From positions 620,001-684,000 of the forward strand of contig CAWKNQ010000004.1 of NCBI GenBank assembly GCA_963850995.1: a DNA stretch of 64,000 nucleotides. The letters are read 5' to 3'. The stretch comes from Gaiellasilicea sp963850995 (GTDB lineage: Bacteria; Actinomycetota; Thermoleophilia; Gaiellales; Gaiellaceae). Below the pieces are notes generated by a model, which saw only the letters and a program-made list of their open reading frames with translations, was not told the DNA's origin and did not search any database. This document shows, in pieces, positions 9,358 to 17,913 of the stretch; positions within the stretch are counted from its first letter, which is position 1, and each line of letters opens with the position of its first letter. Position numbers and translations under genes: made by a program.

Positions 9358-9621
9358 TTAGGTGCCCGCCTGCGTCAGCGCGTCGTGGCGGCGATGGATC
9401 TCGGCGCTCGACTGCTGAAGTGCTGCTTCGAGCCGCCGCATCGTCGGCGCGAACTCGCTCTCCCAGGCGGAGCGAAAGCGATCCGCTGCCGGCCCCTTCC
9501 ACCACGTGTTGTTGACCTGGCCGCTGATCGCGGCGGTCAGCTGCGCGACGGTCTGGCTCTCTCTCGTGAAGCTCTGCCCCAACTGCTGGAGTTGCCCCAT
9601 CTCTGCGCCGATGGTGCTCAT
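9358..9621 (-). CDS. WXG100/ESAT-6-like protein with canonical W-x-G
   Basis: 87 residues starting MSTIGAEMGQLQQLGQSFTR, with the turn NNTWWKGPAADRFR carrying W41-K-G43 between two helices, the hallmark of WXG100 proteins. The C-terminal helix ends EIHRRHDALTQAGT. A strong ribosome site (AGAGGAGG) precedes ATG 9621. It is the first gene of the minus-strand operon leading to the toxin-like, SseB-like, second WXG100, 675-residue and lipoprotein genes, so its promoter should lie within 9622-9810. Expected to be exported by the FtsK/EccC-like ATPase encoded at 262-4557, probably as a dimer. Confidence 0.88.
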   Translation of the reverse strand: MSTIGAEMGQLQQLGQSFTRESQTVAQLTAAISGQVNNTWWKGPAADRFRSAWESEFAPTMRRLEAALQQSSAEIHRRHDALTQAGT

Positions 9622-9809
9622 GCGCACGCCTCCTCTTGCGGTCGATTCGAACGGGTCGAGGTTTGCTTTCCGAAAAACCGGCCTGTTGAAACGGCCTGGA
9701 TGTAAAAGCGGTGTAAGCCGTTCCGCGTGGGCGTTTGGCGGGTCGCCGCGGCGGTTACCTCCACACCGAGCGGCGTGATGAGGCTGACTGTGGAGATGAG
9801 CTGACGCCT

Positions 9810-10178
9810 TTGGTCGAGCGAGCCCGCTCGCTGGCTCGCGTGCCTCGGCGCGCGGCGGCCGCGGCGCTCCTCGGCGCGCTCTGCTTCCTGGCCGCGTTCG
9901 CGGCCGGCCGCGCGACCGGCTCCGACGCGCCCGCCGCGGCGCCGTCGCTGAGCCCGGCGGCCGTCGCGAGCGCAGGTCTCGCGCTGCCGCAGCTTTCCGA
10001 AGCGGAGCCGCTACCCGAGCTCGCGCCGCCGGTGCGCCGCGCCCGGCCGGTCGCGCGAGCCGTCGCCCCGCCACGTCCCGTGTCGCGGCCGCGCCGAGCC
10101 GCGCCGCGCCCGCAGCCCCCCGCGCCGCGTCCCAAGCCCGCGACTCCGCGGCCTGTCGTCATCGTCGGCAATGGCTAG
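9810..10178 (+). CDS. Membrane-anchored Ala/Pro/Arg-rich hypothetical protein
   Basis: About 122 residues from TTG 9810 (a GGAG lies upstream); GTG 9840 is an alternative and the frame is open back to 9735. One transmembrane segment (AAAALLGALCFLAAFAAG) is followed by a low-complexity tail rich in Pro, Arg and Ala (PRPVSRPRRAAPRPQPPAPR). The layout is that of an anchored cell-wall-spanning linker. No family recognised. It overlaps the start of the following beta-helix protein by 8 bp and is likely in the same transcript. The 188 bp between it and the WXG100 gene hold divergent promoters and a pair of near-identical ACCGGCCTG/AACGGCCTG repeats. Confidence 0.5.
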   Translation: MVERARSLARVPRRAAAAALLGALCFLAAFAAGRATGSDAPAAAPSLSPAAVASAGLALPQLSEAEPLPELAPPVRRARPVARAVAPPRPVSRPRRAAPRPQPPAPRPKPATPRPVVIVGNG

Positions 10179-11502
10179 ACGGGCCGCACTCGTCGTCGTG
10201 CTGGCGGCCGTTGTGGTGCTGGCCGCGTCTCCGGCCGCGTCGGCTGCCTGCTCGCGCTGGGCCTCCGAAGGAGGCAACGACCGCGCGCGCGGCACCGCCG
10301 AGGCGCCCTTCCGCACGGTGACGAGGCTGTTGCGCGCGCTGCCGGCGGGCGCGACTGGCTGCCTCGTCCGAGGGTCGGTCTTCCGCGAGCGCGTCTTTCT
10401 CCGCAGGCCTGCGACGCTGCAGTCGGTGGGCGGTCGCGCGACCATTCTCGGCGGGGTTGTCGTCACCTCTCGCGCGCGGGGCGCCGCCGTTCGGGGGCTC
10501 GAGATCATCGGCAGCGGACGAGGCAGAGCGGCCGTGTTCGTCCAGGCAGACCGCGCGCGGATCGTCGGCAACGACATCAGCGGCGGCTATCGCGACCGCA
10601 ACCTTCCGTGTGTGCTGCTCGACGGCGTGCACGGCGTCGTCGTCGAGGCCAACCGCGTCCACGACTGCACCCGGTCGGGACGGCGCGACCTCTACTCAGC
10701 TGGGATCCACGTCGCTTCCGCGGTCCGGGCCCGCGTCGCCCACAACGTGGTCTTCCACACGCTCGGCGACGGCATTGCGCTCGGGCCGAATGCGCAGCGC
10801 ACGCGCGTCACCCGGAATCTTGTGGACGGCAACGTGTCCGGGATCTACATCGGCGGCGACGCGCGCACCGCGTCGAGTCACAACGCCGTCACGCGCAACG
10901 TCATCTCGAACTCCGGCGACTGGAGCGTCCACTCGGCTTGGGACGGGCGCAGGGGCGGCGGCAACGTCGTCTCCTCGAACTGCCTCTGGAACGGCTTCCG
11001 CGGCCACACCGCGGGAACGGGCTTCGCCGTGTGGGGCAACATCGTCGCCCGCCCGCGCTACGTCGCCCGGCCCCGCAACTTCACGATGCGCTCCGGCCCG
11101 TGCCTGCCGATGCATCCGCACATCGTCGAGACGCGCGTCGCGCGGCTTCCTGCGTTCAGAGTGGCGTACCGCCTGCGGGCGCTGCCGCGCCGGATCCAGG
11201 TCGTCGGGTTGACGCTGACCGGCCTGAGCCGCGGCGCGCGCGTCGACGTGCGCTGCACACGCGGCTGCCGGACGTCCTGGTGGGGACGAGCCCGCTCGGC
11301 GACGCTCGACCTGCCGCTCCTGCGCGGCGTGTGGCTGGGCCGCGGCGCAGTCGTCGAGGTCCGCGCCCGCAAGCCGTACCGCGCCGGCCACTACGCACGC
11401 GTCACCGTCGTCGGGCTGCCCGGCGGCGTTCGCGTCGCCCACGCCTGCACCCCGCCGGCCCGGAAGAACCCCGTGTCCTGCTCGCGCTACGGTGGCGCCT
11501 GA
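10171..11502 (+). CDS. Secreted right-handed parallel beta-helix protein
   Basis: 443 residues with an N-terminal signal peptide (MARRAALVVVLAAVVVLAAS then PAASA). The centre (about 90-300) shows repeating short strands with turns such as IVGNDISGG, VVVEANRVHDC, ARVAHNVVF and TRVTRNLVDGNVSGIYIGG, the pattern of pectate-lyase/NosD-like right-handed beta-helices. The C-terminal 100 residues look like a small Cys-containing beta domain. No clear polysaccharide-lyase active site was identified, so the ligand is unknown. It is exported and probably envelope- or matrix-associated. Its TGA overlaps the ATG of the protein kinase gene (TGATG), implying co-expression. Confidence 0.72.
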   Translation: MARRAALVVVLAAVVVLAASPAASAACSRWASEGGNDRARGTAEAPFRTVTRLLRALPAGATGCLVRGSVFRERVFLRRPATLQSVGGRATILGGVVVTSRARGAAVRGLEIIGSGRGRAAVFVQADRARIVGNDISGGYRDRNLPCVLLDGVHGVVVEANRVHDCTRSGRRDLYSAGIHVASAVRARVAHNVVFHTLGDGIALGPNAQRTRVTRNLVDGNVSGIYIGGDARTASSHNAVTRNVISNSGDWSVHSAWDGRRGGGNVVSSNCLWNGFRGHTAGTGFAVWGNIVARPRYVARPRNFTMRSGPCLPMHPHIVETRVARLPAFRVAYRLRALPRRIQVVGLTLTGLSRGARVDVRCTRGCRTSWWGRARSATLDLPLLRGVWLGRGAVVEVRARKPYRAGHYARVTVVGLPGGVRVAHACTPPARKNPVSCSRYGGA

Positions 11503-13352
11503 TGGTCGGGGCGGGGACGACGATCGCCGGGTACCGGGTCGAGCGGCGGCTCGGCTCCGGTGGAATGGGCGCGGTCTACGAGGCGACGCAGCTCTCGCTC
11601 GACCGCGTCGTTGCGCTGAAGGTCCTCTCGCCGACCCTGAGCGCCGACGCCGGCTTCCGGGAGCGCTTCAGGCGCGAGGCGATGCTGCAGGCGGCGCTCG
11701 AGCATCCGAACATCGTTCCCGTCTACGAGGCGGGCGAGAGCGAGGCGGGCCTCTTCATGGCGATGAGGCTCGTAGAGGGAACCGACCTGAAGCGGCTCTC
11801 CGAGGGCGGCGAGCTCGAGCCGGAGCGCGTGCTCGTCCTGCTCGCACACGTCGCGGCCGCGCTCGACGCCGCCCACGGCGCGGGGCTCGTCCACCGCGAC
11901 GTGAAGCCGCAGAACGTCCTCGTCGACGGCGACCGCGCCTACCTGGCCGACTTCGGGCTGACGAAGGGCGCCGGCGACCGCGGCACGACGCTGACGGGCC
12001 AGTACCTCGGCTCCCTCGACTACACGCCGCCCGAGCAGATCCGCGGTGAGCCCGTCGGCCCGGCCGGCGACCTGTACGCGCTCGCCGCCGTGCTCTACGA
12101 AGCGCTGACCGGCGAGGTGCCCTTCCCGCACGAGACCGAGGCCGCGGTGCTCTACGCCCATGTCGCGGAGACGCCGCCCAGGCCGAGCGAGCGCCGGCCC
12201 GAGCTGCCGCAGGCGCTGGACGCGGTCGTGGCGCGAGGACTGGCGAAGCGACCCGAAGATCGCTACCGGTCGGCGACGGCGCTCGTCGACGAGGCTCGCC
12301 GCGCGCTCGCCTCGCCACCCGCCGCCGCCGCACACGAGAACGGTGGCAGGCGCCGGTTCGGCGAGACGATCTCGGATCCGGCGGTGCTGCGCTCCGCTCC
12401 GGTCGTCGACCTCGCGCCGGCGCGGGTGATCCCGTGGCGTGCGATTGCGATCGCGGCGGTCGTGCTGGCGGGCCTCGTGCTTGCCGGCTTCGCGCTCGGC
12501 CGGCTGACCCGCGGCGACGCGGAGGAGCGGCGCGGCGTGGCCACGGCCGGCCCGCTCTCGGTGTCGTTCCCGGACGACGAATGGGCGCCCGCCGCCGCGC
12601 CCGACATCCCCGGGCTCGGGCTCGAGGGAGCAGTGGCGCTGCGCTCCACCGACGAGCGGCGGCCGGGGACGGTCGTGGTGGGGCTCGTTCCTGGAGCACA
12701 GGGGGCCGGCCTGTTGCCGACGGCCCTGCGCCGGCAGCTGAGGGGCTCGCCCGCGGCCGACACGGTGCGTGTCGGCCCGGCCGAAGGGCTCCTCTACAGC
12801 GGTCTGTCCGCGGCGCAGGTCCGCGAGCGCCTCGACCTCCTGCTCGTTCCCACACGGCGCGGAGCAGCCGCGGTCGCGTGCCTGACGCCGCGCGCCCTTC
12901 GCGCCGATGCCCAGCCGGCGGATTGCGGTCAGGTAGCCGCGACGCTCCGGCTGCGGGGGCTTCACGCCCTACCGCTCGGTGGGCACATGGAGTACACGCA
13001 TGCGCTTGCGGCGGCGCTCGCGCGGCTCGACGGCGAGCGCCTTGCCGCTCACCGGCAGCTCGCCGGCGCGGCGACCCGTCCGGAGCAGCGGCGCGCCGCC
13101 GCCGGTTTGGCGGCTGCGTACGGGGACGCTGCGCGCGGTGTCCTGCGGATCCACCCGACCCCGTTCGCCCGTCCCTCGCATCTCGCGCTCTACGGCGCGC
13201 TTCGGCAGGCGCAGCGGCGCAGCGCTGCCCTGTCGGCCGCCGCGCGCAGCGGCGACGAGGGCGGTTACGCGGCCGCGGCGAAGCGGCTCGAGTCGGCGCA
13301 GGCGAACGTCGCGGCTGCGATCCGCCGCCTGCAGCGCATCCGCCTGCCGTAG
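11502..13352 (+). CDS. Membrane-anchored Ser/Thr protein kinase, PknB type
   Basis: 616 residues. The kinase domain (about 8-270) has G-loop GSGGMG (18-23), catalytic Lys40, catalytic loop H131-R-D-V-K-P-Q-N and D150-F-G. An arginine/proline-rich linker contains FGETISDPAVLRS. One transmembrane helix follows (about 314-335). The outer region of about 280 residues lacks recognisable PASTA repeats and ends in a helical Ala/Arg-rich tail. ATG 11502 is coupled to the upstream stop. Such kinases phosphorylate cytosolic targets, often FHA-domain proteins; the FHA-bearing secretion ATPase 7 kb away is a conceivable partner, which is speculation. Confidence 0.9.
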   Translation: MVGAGTTIAGYRVERRLGSGGMGAVYEATQLSLDRVVALKVLSPTLSADAGFRERFRREAMLQAALEHPNIVPVYEAGESEAGLFMAMRLVEGTDLKRLSEGGELEPERVLVLLAHVAAALDAAHGAGLVHRDVKPQNVLVDGDRAYLADFGLTKGAGDRGTTLTGQYLGSLDYTPPEQIRGEPVGPAGDLYALAAVLYEALTGEVPFPHETEAAVLYAHVAETPPRPSERRPELPQALDAVVARGLAKRPEDRYRSATALVDEARRALASPPAAAAHENGGRRRFGETISDPAVLRSAPVVDLAPARVIPWRAIAIAAVVLAGLVLAGFALGRLTRGDAEERRGVATAGPLSVSFPDDEWAPAAAPDIPGLGLEGAVALRSTDERRPGTVVVGLVPGAQGAGLLPTALRRQLRGSPAADTVRVGPAEGLLYSGLSAAQVRERLDLLLVPTRRGAAAVACLTPRALRADAQPADCGQVAATLRLRGLHALPLGGHMEYTHALAAALARLDGERLAAHRQLAGAATRPEQRRAAAGLAAAYGDAARGVLRIHPTPFARPSHLALYGALRQAQRRSAALSAAARSGDEGGYAAAAKRLESAQANVAAAIRRLQRIRLP

Positions 13353-13398
13353 CCGTCGCGTCGGTAGGAGTCGGCCGCCGGCGCCCGAACGACCCGTC

Positions 13399-13920
13399 AT
13401 GGCCGCGCCCGACCAGCTGACGCTCGCGCGGCACCGCGACCTCGAGGGGCGCGAGCGCCGGCCGTACGTCCGCTGGGCTCTGCTCTCGCTGATCGGGCTC
13501 GTCACGCTGCTCGGCCTCGCGAACGTGTTCGGGCAGCGGCCGCACACGGAGACCGTCGCCGCAAACGGCGCCGAGCTCGAGGTCTATTCGCCCGAGCGCC
13601 TCCGCAGCGGGCTCTTCTTCATGTCGCGCTTCACGATCCGCGCGCAGGACGAGATCGAGGCCGCGACGCTCGTGCTCGATCCCGGCTGGCTCGAGGGGAT
13701 CACGCTCAACTCGCTCGTGCCGTCGCCGGTCGGCGAGGCGAGCCGCGACGGAAAGATCGCGCTCGACCTCGGCCGCGTGCCGGCCGGGGCGAAGCACGTC
13801 CTCTTCCTGCACTTCCAGGTCAACCCGACCGAGGTCGGCCGGCGCTCGCAGGACGTGGCGCTCCACGACGGCGAGACCCCGCTGCTCGAGGTCGACCGCA
13901 CGGTGACCATCTTCCCCTGA
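13399..13920 (+). CDS. Single-pass membrane protein, unknown function
   Basis: 173 residues from ATG 13399. A short cytosolic start (AAPDQLTLARHRDLEGRERR) is followed by one transmembrane segment (WALLSLIGLVTLLGLANVFG, about 27-46) and an extracytoplasmic beta-rich domain resembling a CARDB/COG1361-like accessory domain (FTIRAQDEIEAATLVLDPGW, then FLHFQVNPTEVGRRSQDVAL). No catalytic residues recognised. Its stop overlaps the start of the DUF421 gene (TGATG), so the two proteins are probably made together and may act together in the membrane. Confidence 0.6.
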   Translation: MAAPDQLTLARHRDLEGRERRPYVRWALLSLIGLVTLLGLANVFGQRPHTETVAANGAELEVYSPERLRSGLFFMSRFTIRAQDEIEAATLVLDPGWLEGITLNSLVPSPVGEASRDGKIALDLGRVPAGAKHVLFLHFQVNPTEVGRRSQDVALHDGETPLLEVDRTVTIFP

Positions 13921-14360
13921 TGGACCTCGTCGTCCGAGCAGTCGTCGCGTTCGCGTTCGTCTACCTGCTGACGCGGGTGATCGGGCGGCGCGAGCTCTCC
14001 TCGCTGCAGCCGTTCGACCTGATCCTGCTCGTGATGATCGGCGACCTCGTCCAGCAGGGCGTGACGCAGAACGACTTCTCCGTCACGGGCGCAATCCTGG
14101 TGGGCGGCACGATCGGGCTGCTCACCGTCGCCGTCTCGTACCTCAACTTCCGCTTCCCCCGCCTTCGGCCGGCGCTCGAGGGCGAGCCGGTGATCGTCGT
14201 CGAGGACGGCAAGCCGATCGAGCGCAACCTGCGCCGCAACCGGATCACGATCGAGGAGCTGGCCGCGGCGGCGCGTCAGCAGCAGATCGGCTCGCTCGGC
14301 GACGTCCGCTGGGGCGTGCTCGAGACGAACGGGCAGCTCAGCTTCATCGTAAAGACCTAA
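13920..14360 (+). CDS. DUF421/YetF-family membrane protein
   Basis: 146 residues. Three N-terminal hydrophobic segments (AVVAFAFVYLLTRVIG; FDLILLVMIGDLVQQG; AILVGGTIGLLTVAVSYL) precede a cytosolic domain with LEGEPVIVVEDGKPIERNLR and RNRITIEELAAAARQQQI, the YetF/DUF421 signature. The biochemical role is unknown; Bacillus members are membrane proteins of spore or stress regulons. It is coupled to the upstream membrane protein by TGATG and converges with the FAD oxidase gene, overlapping its end by 17 bp. Confidence 0.85.
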   Translation: MDLVVRAVVAFAFVYLLTRVIGRRELSSLQPFDLILLVMIGDLVQQGVTQNDFSVTGAILVGGTIGLLTVAVSYLNFRFPRLRPALEGEPVIVVEDGKPIERNLRRNRITIEELAAAARQQQIGSLGDVRWGVLETNGQLSFIVKT

Positions 14361-15730
14361 CGACCTTTCCGGGATTGAGGATCCCGTTCGGGTCGAAGAC
14401 GTCCTTGAGCGCGCGGAACCACGGCTGCAGGTCGCCGTGCTCGCGCTCGAGGTAGCCGAGCTTGCCGAGCCCGATCCCGTGCTCGCCCGTGCACGTTCCG
14501 CCGCGCTCGAGCGCCCAGTCGACGATCTCGCCGTTGAGGCGCTCCGCCGCCGCGAGCTCCCGCGGGTCGTCTGGATCGAGCATGAAGAGGACGTGGTAGT
14601 TCGCATCGCCGGCGTGCGCGACGATCGACGCAGCGAGGCCGAGCTCGTCCACAAGCCCGCGTGCATGGGCGACAGCCGGTGCGAGCTGCGAGAGCGGCAC
14701 GCAGACGTCCGTCGACTTGTGCAGCTTCCCCGGCGAGGCCGCCAGAAGGGCGAAGAGCACGTGGTGTCGTGCTTCCCAGAGGCGGCTGCGGCCCTCGGCG
14801 TCGCGCTCGTGCTCGAACTCGGTGCAGCCTTCCCACGCCGCGACCTCCCGGACCGCCTCGAGGTCGCCCGCAACTCCCTCCTCCGATCCCGCGAGCTCGA
14901 CGAAGAGGCTCGGAGCCGAGGCGTAGTCCGTGCCCTTGTAGGCGTTGACGGCCTGCGACGGTCTCTGCGTCGAGCAACTCGACCCGGCTGGCGGTCACGT
15001 CCGGAGCCGACGATCGCCGTCGCCGCTCTGCAGGCTGCATCGAGCGAGGGAAAGGCGGCACGGACGGCGATCGCGTGCTCGGGCAGGCCGTGCAGGCGCA
15101 GGGTCAGCTCCGTGATCACACCGAGTGTCCCCTCCGAGCCGACGAAGAGGGAGCGGAGGTCATAGCCGGCCGAGGTCTTGACGGTCTGCGAGCCGGGGCG
15201 GATCACGCTGCCGTCCGCGAGCACGACCTCCAGCGCGAGGACGTGCGACCGCATGCCGCCGTACCGGACGGTGGTCGTGCCGCTCGCGTTCGTCGCGGCC
15301 ATGCCGCCGAGCGTCGCGTCCGCGCCCGGATCGACCGGAAACCAGAGGCCGTGCGCCCCGGCCGCCTCGTTCAGGCGCGAGCGCGGCATGCCGGGCTGGA
15401 CGACCGCGAGGAAGTCCTCCGGGCGCAGCTCGAGCATGCGGTCCAGGCGCGTGAAGTCGAGCGAGACGCCGCCGGCCGCGGGAATGACATGGCCCTCGAG
15501 GCTCGTCCCGGCGCCGTAGGCCGTGACGGGCACGCGCCGCTCGTTGGCCCACGCGAGCAGTGACGCAACCTGAGCCGTGCTCTCCGCGTAGACCACCGCG
15601 TCGGGCCGGCGGGGCGGGTGATGCGAGAGGTCGTGTCGCGTGCTCGTCGAGCACGGAGTCGCCGACGCTGACGTTCCGCTCGTCCCCGAGGACGAGCCAC
15701 GAGCTCCGACTGGAGATCCACGTTCCGCAT
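14344..15730 (-). pseudogene. FAD-linked oxidase (GlcD/D-lactate dehydrogenase type), frame broken 3-4 times
   Basis: Segments in different frames assemble into one GlcD-like flavoenzyme oxidising a 2-hydroxyacid such as D-lactate or glycolate. They are MRNVDLQSELVA (ATG 15730), LGDERNVSVGDSVLDEHAT, the FAD-binding block from VVYAESTAQVASLLAWANER (YGAGTSLEGH, GMAATNASGT, SAGYDLRSLFVGSEGTLGV), VTASRVELLDAETV, AVNAYKGTDYASAPSLFVEL, and the C-terminal domain with AHAGDANYHVLFMLD, TGEHGIGLGK and DPNGILNPGK. Shifts fall near 15700, 15634, 15000 and 14935. All conserved motifs survive, so indels in the assembly are likelier than decay. An FeS partner is not encoded nearby. The gene is divergent from the ornithine-cyclodeaminase-like gene. 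Confidence 0.75.
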
Positions 15731-15752
15731 TTCATCACCAGGCCCTAGGCTT

Positions 15753-16688
15753 TTGCGATGCCGCTCTATCCTCTCCGAGGCGGACGTCGAGGGGCTGCTC
15801 ACGCCGGGAGACGCGGTGCCGGTGATCGAGGAGAGCTTTCGTCGTCTCGCCGCGGGCGTCGTCGAGAACGTGCCGCGGCGCCGGCTCGCGCTCGACGAGG
15901 GGACGTTCGCGGTCATGGCCGCCGCAGACCGCGGGCTCGGCTACGCGGGTCTGAAGTCGTACACGGTCGTCGGCGGCAAGGCGGTCTTCGTCGTCTGTCT
16001 CTTCGAGCTCGAGAGCGGCTCGCTCGCGGGCGTGATCGAGGCCGACGCGCTGGGTCAGCGCCGCACAGGCGCGGCGAGCGGGGTCGCGGCGAAGCATCTC
16101 GCCCGCGAGGGCGCCCGCAGCCTCGGCGTGATCGGCTGCGGCTGGCAGGCGCAGTCACAGGTCGACGCGATCCGCACTGCCGTCCCCACGATCGAGCGGG
16201 TCGTGGCCTACTGCCGCACGCCCGAGAAGCTGCGCGCCTTCTGTGCCACGACGGACGCGGAGCCGGGAGAGAGCCCCAGTGATGCAGCTGCCCAGGACGT
16301 CGTCGTCACCGCGACCACGTCCCGCGACCCGGTCCTGCGCGGCGAGTGGCTGCGCGAAGGCGCGCTCGTGTGCGCGATCGGCGCGAACGACCCGCGCGCC
16401 CGCGAGCTCGACAACGTCGTGCTCGAGCGCGCGACCTTCGTCTGCTGCGACTCGCGCGAGCAGGCGCGGCTCGAGTCCGGCGACCTGATCGACCCTGTGG
16501 CAGGCGGCGTCCTCGACTGGCTCGAAGTGCACGAGCTGCAGGAGGTCGTGGCCGGCGAGCTGCAAGGCCGCGGGGCGGACGCCGACATCGTCCTCTTCAA
16601 GTCGAACGGGCTTGCGGCCTGGGACGTCGCCATCGGCGTCGAGGCGCTTGCGCGCGCCCGCAAGCGTGGCGTCGGGAGGGAGCTTTAG
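15753..16688 (+). CDS. Ornithine cyclodeaminase / mu-crystallin family NAD(P)-dependent enzyme
   Basis: 311 residues. The body shows family features: FAVMAAADRGLGYAGLKSY, the Rossmann segment SLGVIGCGWQAQSQVDAI (about 128-145) and DVVVTATTSRDPVL. Members deaminate ornithine to proline or reduce ketimines or opine-type substrates; the substrate here cannot be read off. In this frame the start is TTG 15753 (LRCRSILSEADVEGLL). The usual start MPL... is present at ATG 15758 one frame over and joins LSEADVEGLL only with a one-base shift near 15767, so the first residues are uncertain. The gap to the divergent FAD oxidase is about 22 bp. Confidence 0.82.
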   Translation: MRCRSILSEADVEGLLTPGDAVPVIEESFRRLAAGVVENVPRRRLALDEGTFAVMAAADRGLGYAGLKSYTVVGGKAVFVVCLFELESGSLAGVIEADALGQRRTGAASGVAAKHLAREGARSLGVIGCGWQAQSQVDAIRTAVPTIERVVAYCRTPEKLRAFCATTDAEPGESPSDAAAQDVVVTATTSRDPVLRGEWLREGALVCAIGANDPRARELDNVVLERATFVCCDSREQARLESGDLIDPVAGGVLDWLEVHELQEVVAGELQGRGADADIVLFKSNGLAAWDVAIGVEALARARKRGVGREL

Positions 16689-16924
16689 GTTTCGAGCGCC
16701 TCGCGGGCGCTGGAGATCGTGTCGTTGCCGATCGCCTTGATCACCTCGGGGCGGTCGAGCAGCCGCGCGCGCTGATCGGGGTTGAGCCGGTTCTGCACGT
16801 AGCGGTCGTCGAGGATCTCGGCCAGGTCCCGGCCGCGGTCGTGCTCGCGGATCACGTACGACGCCACCCGTTCCTCCGCCGACGAGCGCTGGAAGAGGAA
16901 CGAGAACAGGTCCCGGAACGCCAT
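16685..16924 (-). CDS. Small conserved-looking hypothetical protein
   Basis: 79 residues from ATG 16924 (MAFRDLFSFLFQRSSAEERV) with SYVIREHDRGRDLAEILDD, YVQNRLNPDQRARLLDRPEV and a C-terminal helix. It is soluble, mostly helical and charged. No family recognised. It is divergent from the 116-residue gene (ATG 16949) with only 24 bp between start codons, so the promoters must overlap the opposite genes. Its stop overlaps the end of the ornithine-cyclodeaminase-like gene by 4 bp. Confidence 0.6.
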   Translation of the reverse strand: MAFRDLFSFLFQRSSAEERVASYVIREHDRGRDLAEILDDRYVQNRLNPDQRARLLDRPEVIKAIGNDTISSAREALET

Positions 16925-16948
16925 CGCGGGCGATTGTATCCTCCTGGC

Positions 16949-17299
16949 ATGCGTCGCAATGCTTCGGAGGGACGCTGCGCAGAGCGGATCCTCCGCGGGG
17001 TCGACGACGAGGGACGCGAGGAGCAGGTCGTGATCTGGGTGGAGCGCAAAGAGGGTGCGCTCTGGGCCGTCGGCCGCTCCGTCAACGCGCAGCACCGATC
17101 GAGCAGCGAGCCTCGCCGGGACGACTACGTCTTCGAGGGCTACGAGCTCGGTGACGCGCTCGAGGCGGCGAACGACGCGCTCGAGGACGACGTGCGCGTG
17201 CTCGAGGACGACGGCAGCGGCGGCGGCAACAGCGTGAAGCCGTTCACCCGGAAGGAAGTCCTGCCAGTCCTCGAGCGCTTCTTCTTCGGCCGCCGCTGA
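16949..17299 (+). CDS. Small acidic hypothetical protein
   Basis: 116 residues from ATG 16949: beta-strand-rich N-terminal half (EQVVIWVERKEGALWAVGRS), an acidic helix (YELGDALEAANDALEDDVRV), then EDDGSGGGNSVKPFTRKEVL and a basic aromatic end LERFFFGRR. No family recognised and no signal or membrane segment. It is divergent from the 79-residue gene and followed by a 143-bp structured intergenic region. Confidence 0.55.
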   Translation: MRRNASEGRCAERILRGVDDEGREEQVVIWVERKEGALWAVGRSVNAQHRSSSEPRRDDYVFEGYELGDALEAANDALEDDVRVLEDDGSGGGNSVKPFTRKEVLPVLERFFFGRR

Positions 17300-17442
17300 C
17301 GCCTGGCCGGTCGGCTCCCGCCGGGCGGAGCCCGGCTCCGCCGACCTCGCGCCGCTCGCGGCGCTCCACCGGCGGCCCGTGCTAAAGCACTGTTCCACCG
17401 GCCTACGCACCGCGAGCGGCGCGCCAGGCGCCAGCGGGAGCG
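17297..17442. repeat. Nested inverted-repeat region between convergent genes (terminator-like)
   Basis: Between convergent genes the sequence folds on itself at several levels. A perfect 14-bp inverted repeat (17348-17361 and 17410-17423, CGCGCCGCTCGCGG) encloses a small hairpin (GTGCT at 17379-17383, AGCAC at 17386-17390). An outer pair CGCTGACGCCTGGC / GCCAGGCGCCAGCG is nearly complementary. Another hairpin-like GGCTCC...GGAGCC lies near 17320. No U-run follows, as is common in high-G+C terminators. Probably a bidirectional terminator or a REP-like element. Confidence 0.5.
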
Positions 17443-17880
17443 CTAATCGTCCTTCGGCCACTCGAGGTTCGCGTCCGGGATCGGGTCGCCGTGCGGATCG
17501 TGCGTCGGGAACCCGAGCGCCTTGTCGATCCGTTCCTCCAGCTCCTCGGAGAGCGCGTGCTCGAGCCGGTCGGCCTCGTCGTGGACGTCGTCGACGCCGA
17601 TCCCGAGTGTCTCCGCGAGGTAGAGCTCGAGCAGCCGGTGGTGGCGGATCACCTCGAGCGCGACCTGCTCGCCCGCGTGCGTGAGGGTGACGCCGCGGTA
17701 GGGCGCGTGCTCCGCGAGCCCGAGCGCTGCCAGCTTCTTCACCATCGCGCTCGCCGACGCGTCCGACACCTGCTGCCGGCGGGCGAGCGCGGACGTCGAC
17801 ACGCGCTCGGACTCCGTCCCGAGCTTGTAGATCTCCTTCAGATAGTCCTGGATCGCGTCGCTGAGACCGACCTTCGTCAC
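17443..17880 (-). CDS. DtxR/MntR-family metal-dependent transcriptional regulator
   Basis: 145 residues from GTG 17880. An N-terminal winged helix (DAIQDYLKEIYKLG, RRQQVSDASASAMVKKLAAL, YRGVTLTHAGEQ) is followed by the dimerisation and metal-binding domain (VIRHHRLLELYLAETLG, DEADRLEHALSEELEERIDK, GFPTHDPHGDPIP). Asp/Glu in the first helix, His in RHHRLLE and E-H in DRLEHALS are the expected Mn or Fe ligands. It lacks the C-terminal SH3-like domain of DtxR/IdeR, so it is MntR-sized. Likely represses metal uptake genes when metal-bound; targets are not in the window. Divergent from mqnD. Confidence 0.88.
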   Translation of the reverse strand: MTKVGLSDAIQDYLKEIYKLGTESERVSTSALARRQQVSDASASAMVKKLAALGLAEHAPYRGVTLTHAGEQVALEVIRHHRLLELYLAETLGIGVDDVHDEADRLEHALSEELEERIDKALGFPTHDPHGDPIPDANLEWPKDD

Positions 17881-17913
17881 AGCGGGAGTGTAGGTGGGTG
17901 CTAGCCTCGCGCC

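Noticed and set aside
10171..11502. Active pectate or alginate lyase
   Set aside because: Only the beta-helix repeat pattern is visible; I could not place catalytic residues, so an enzyme name is not supported.
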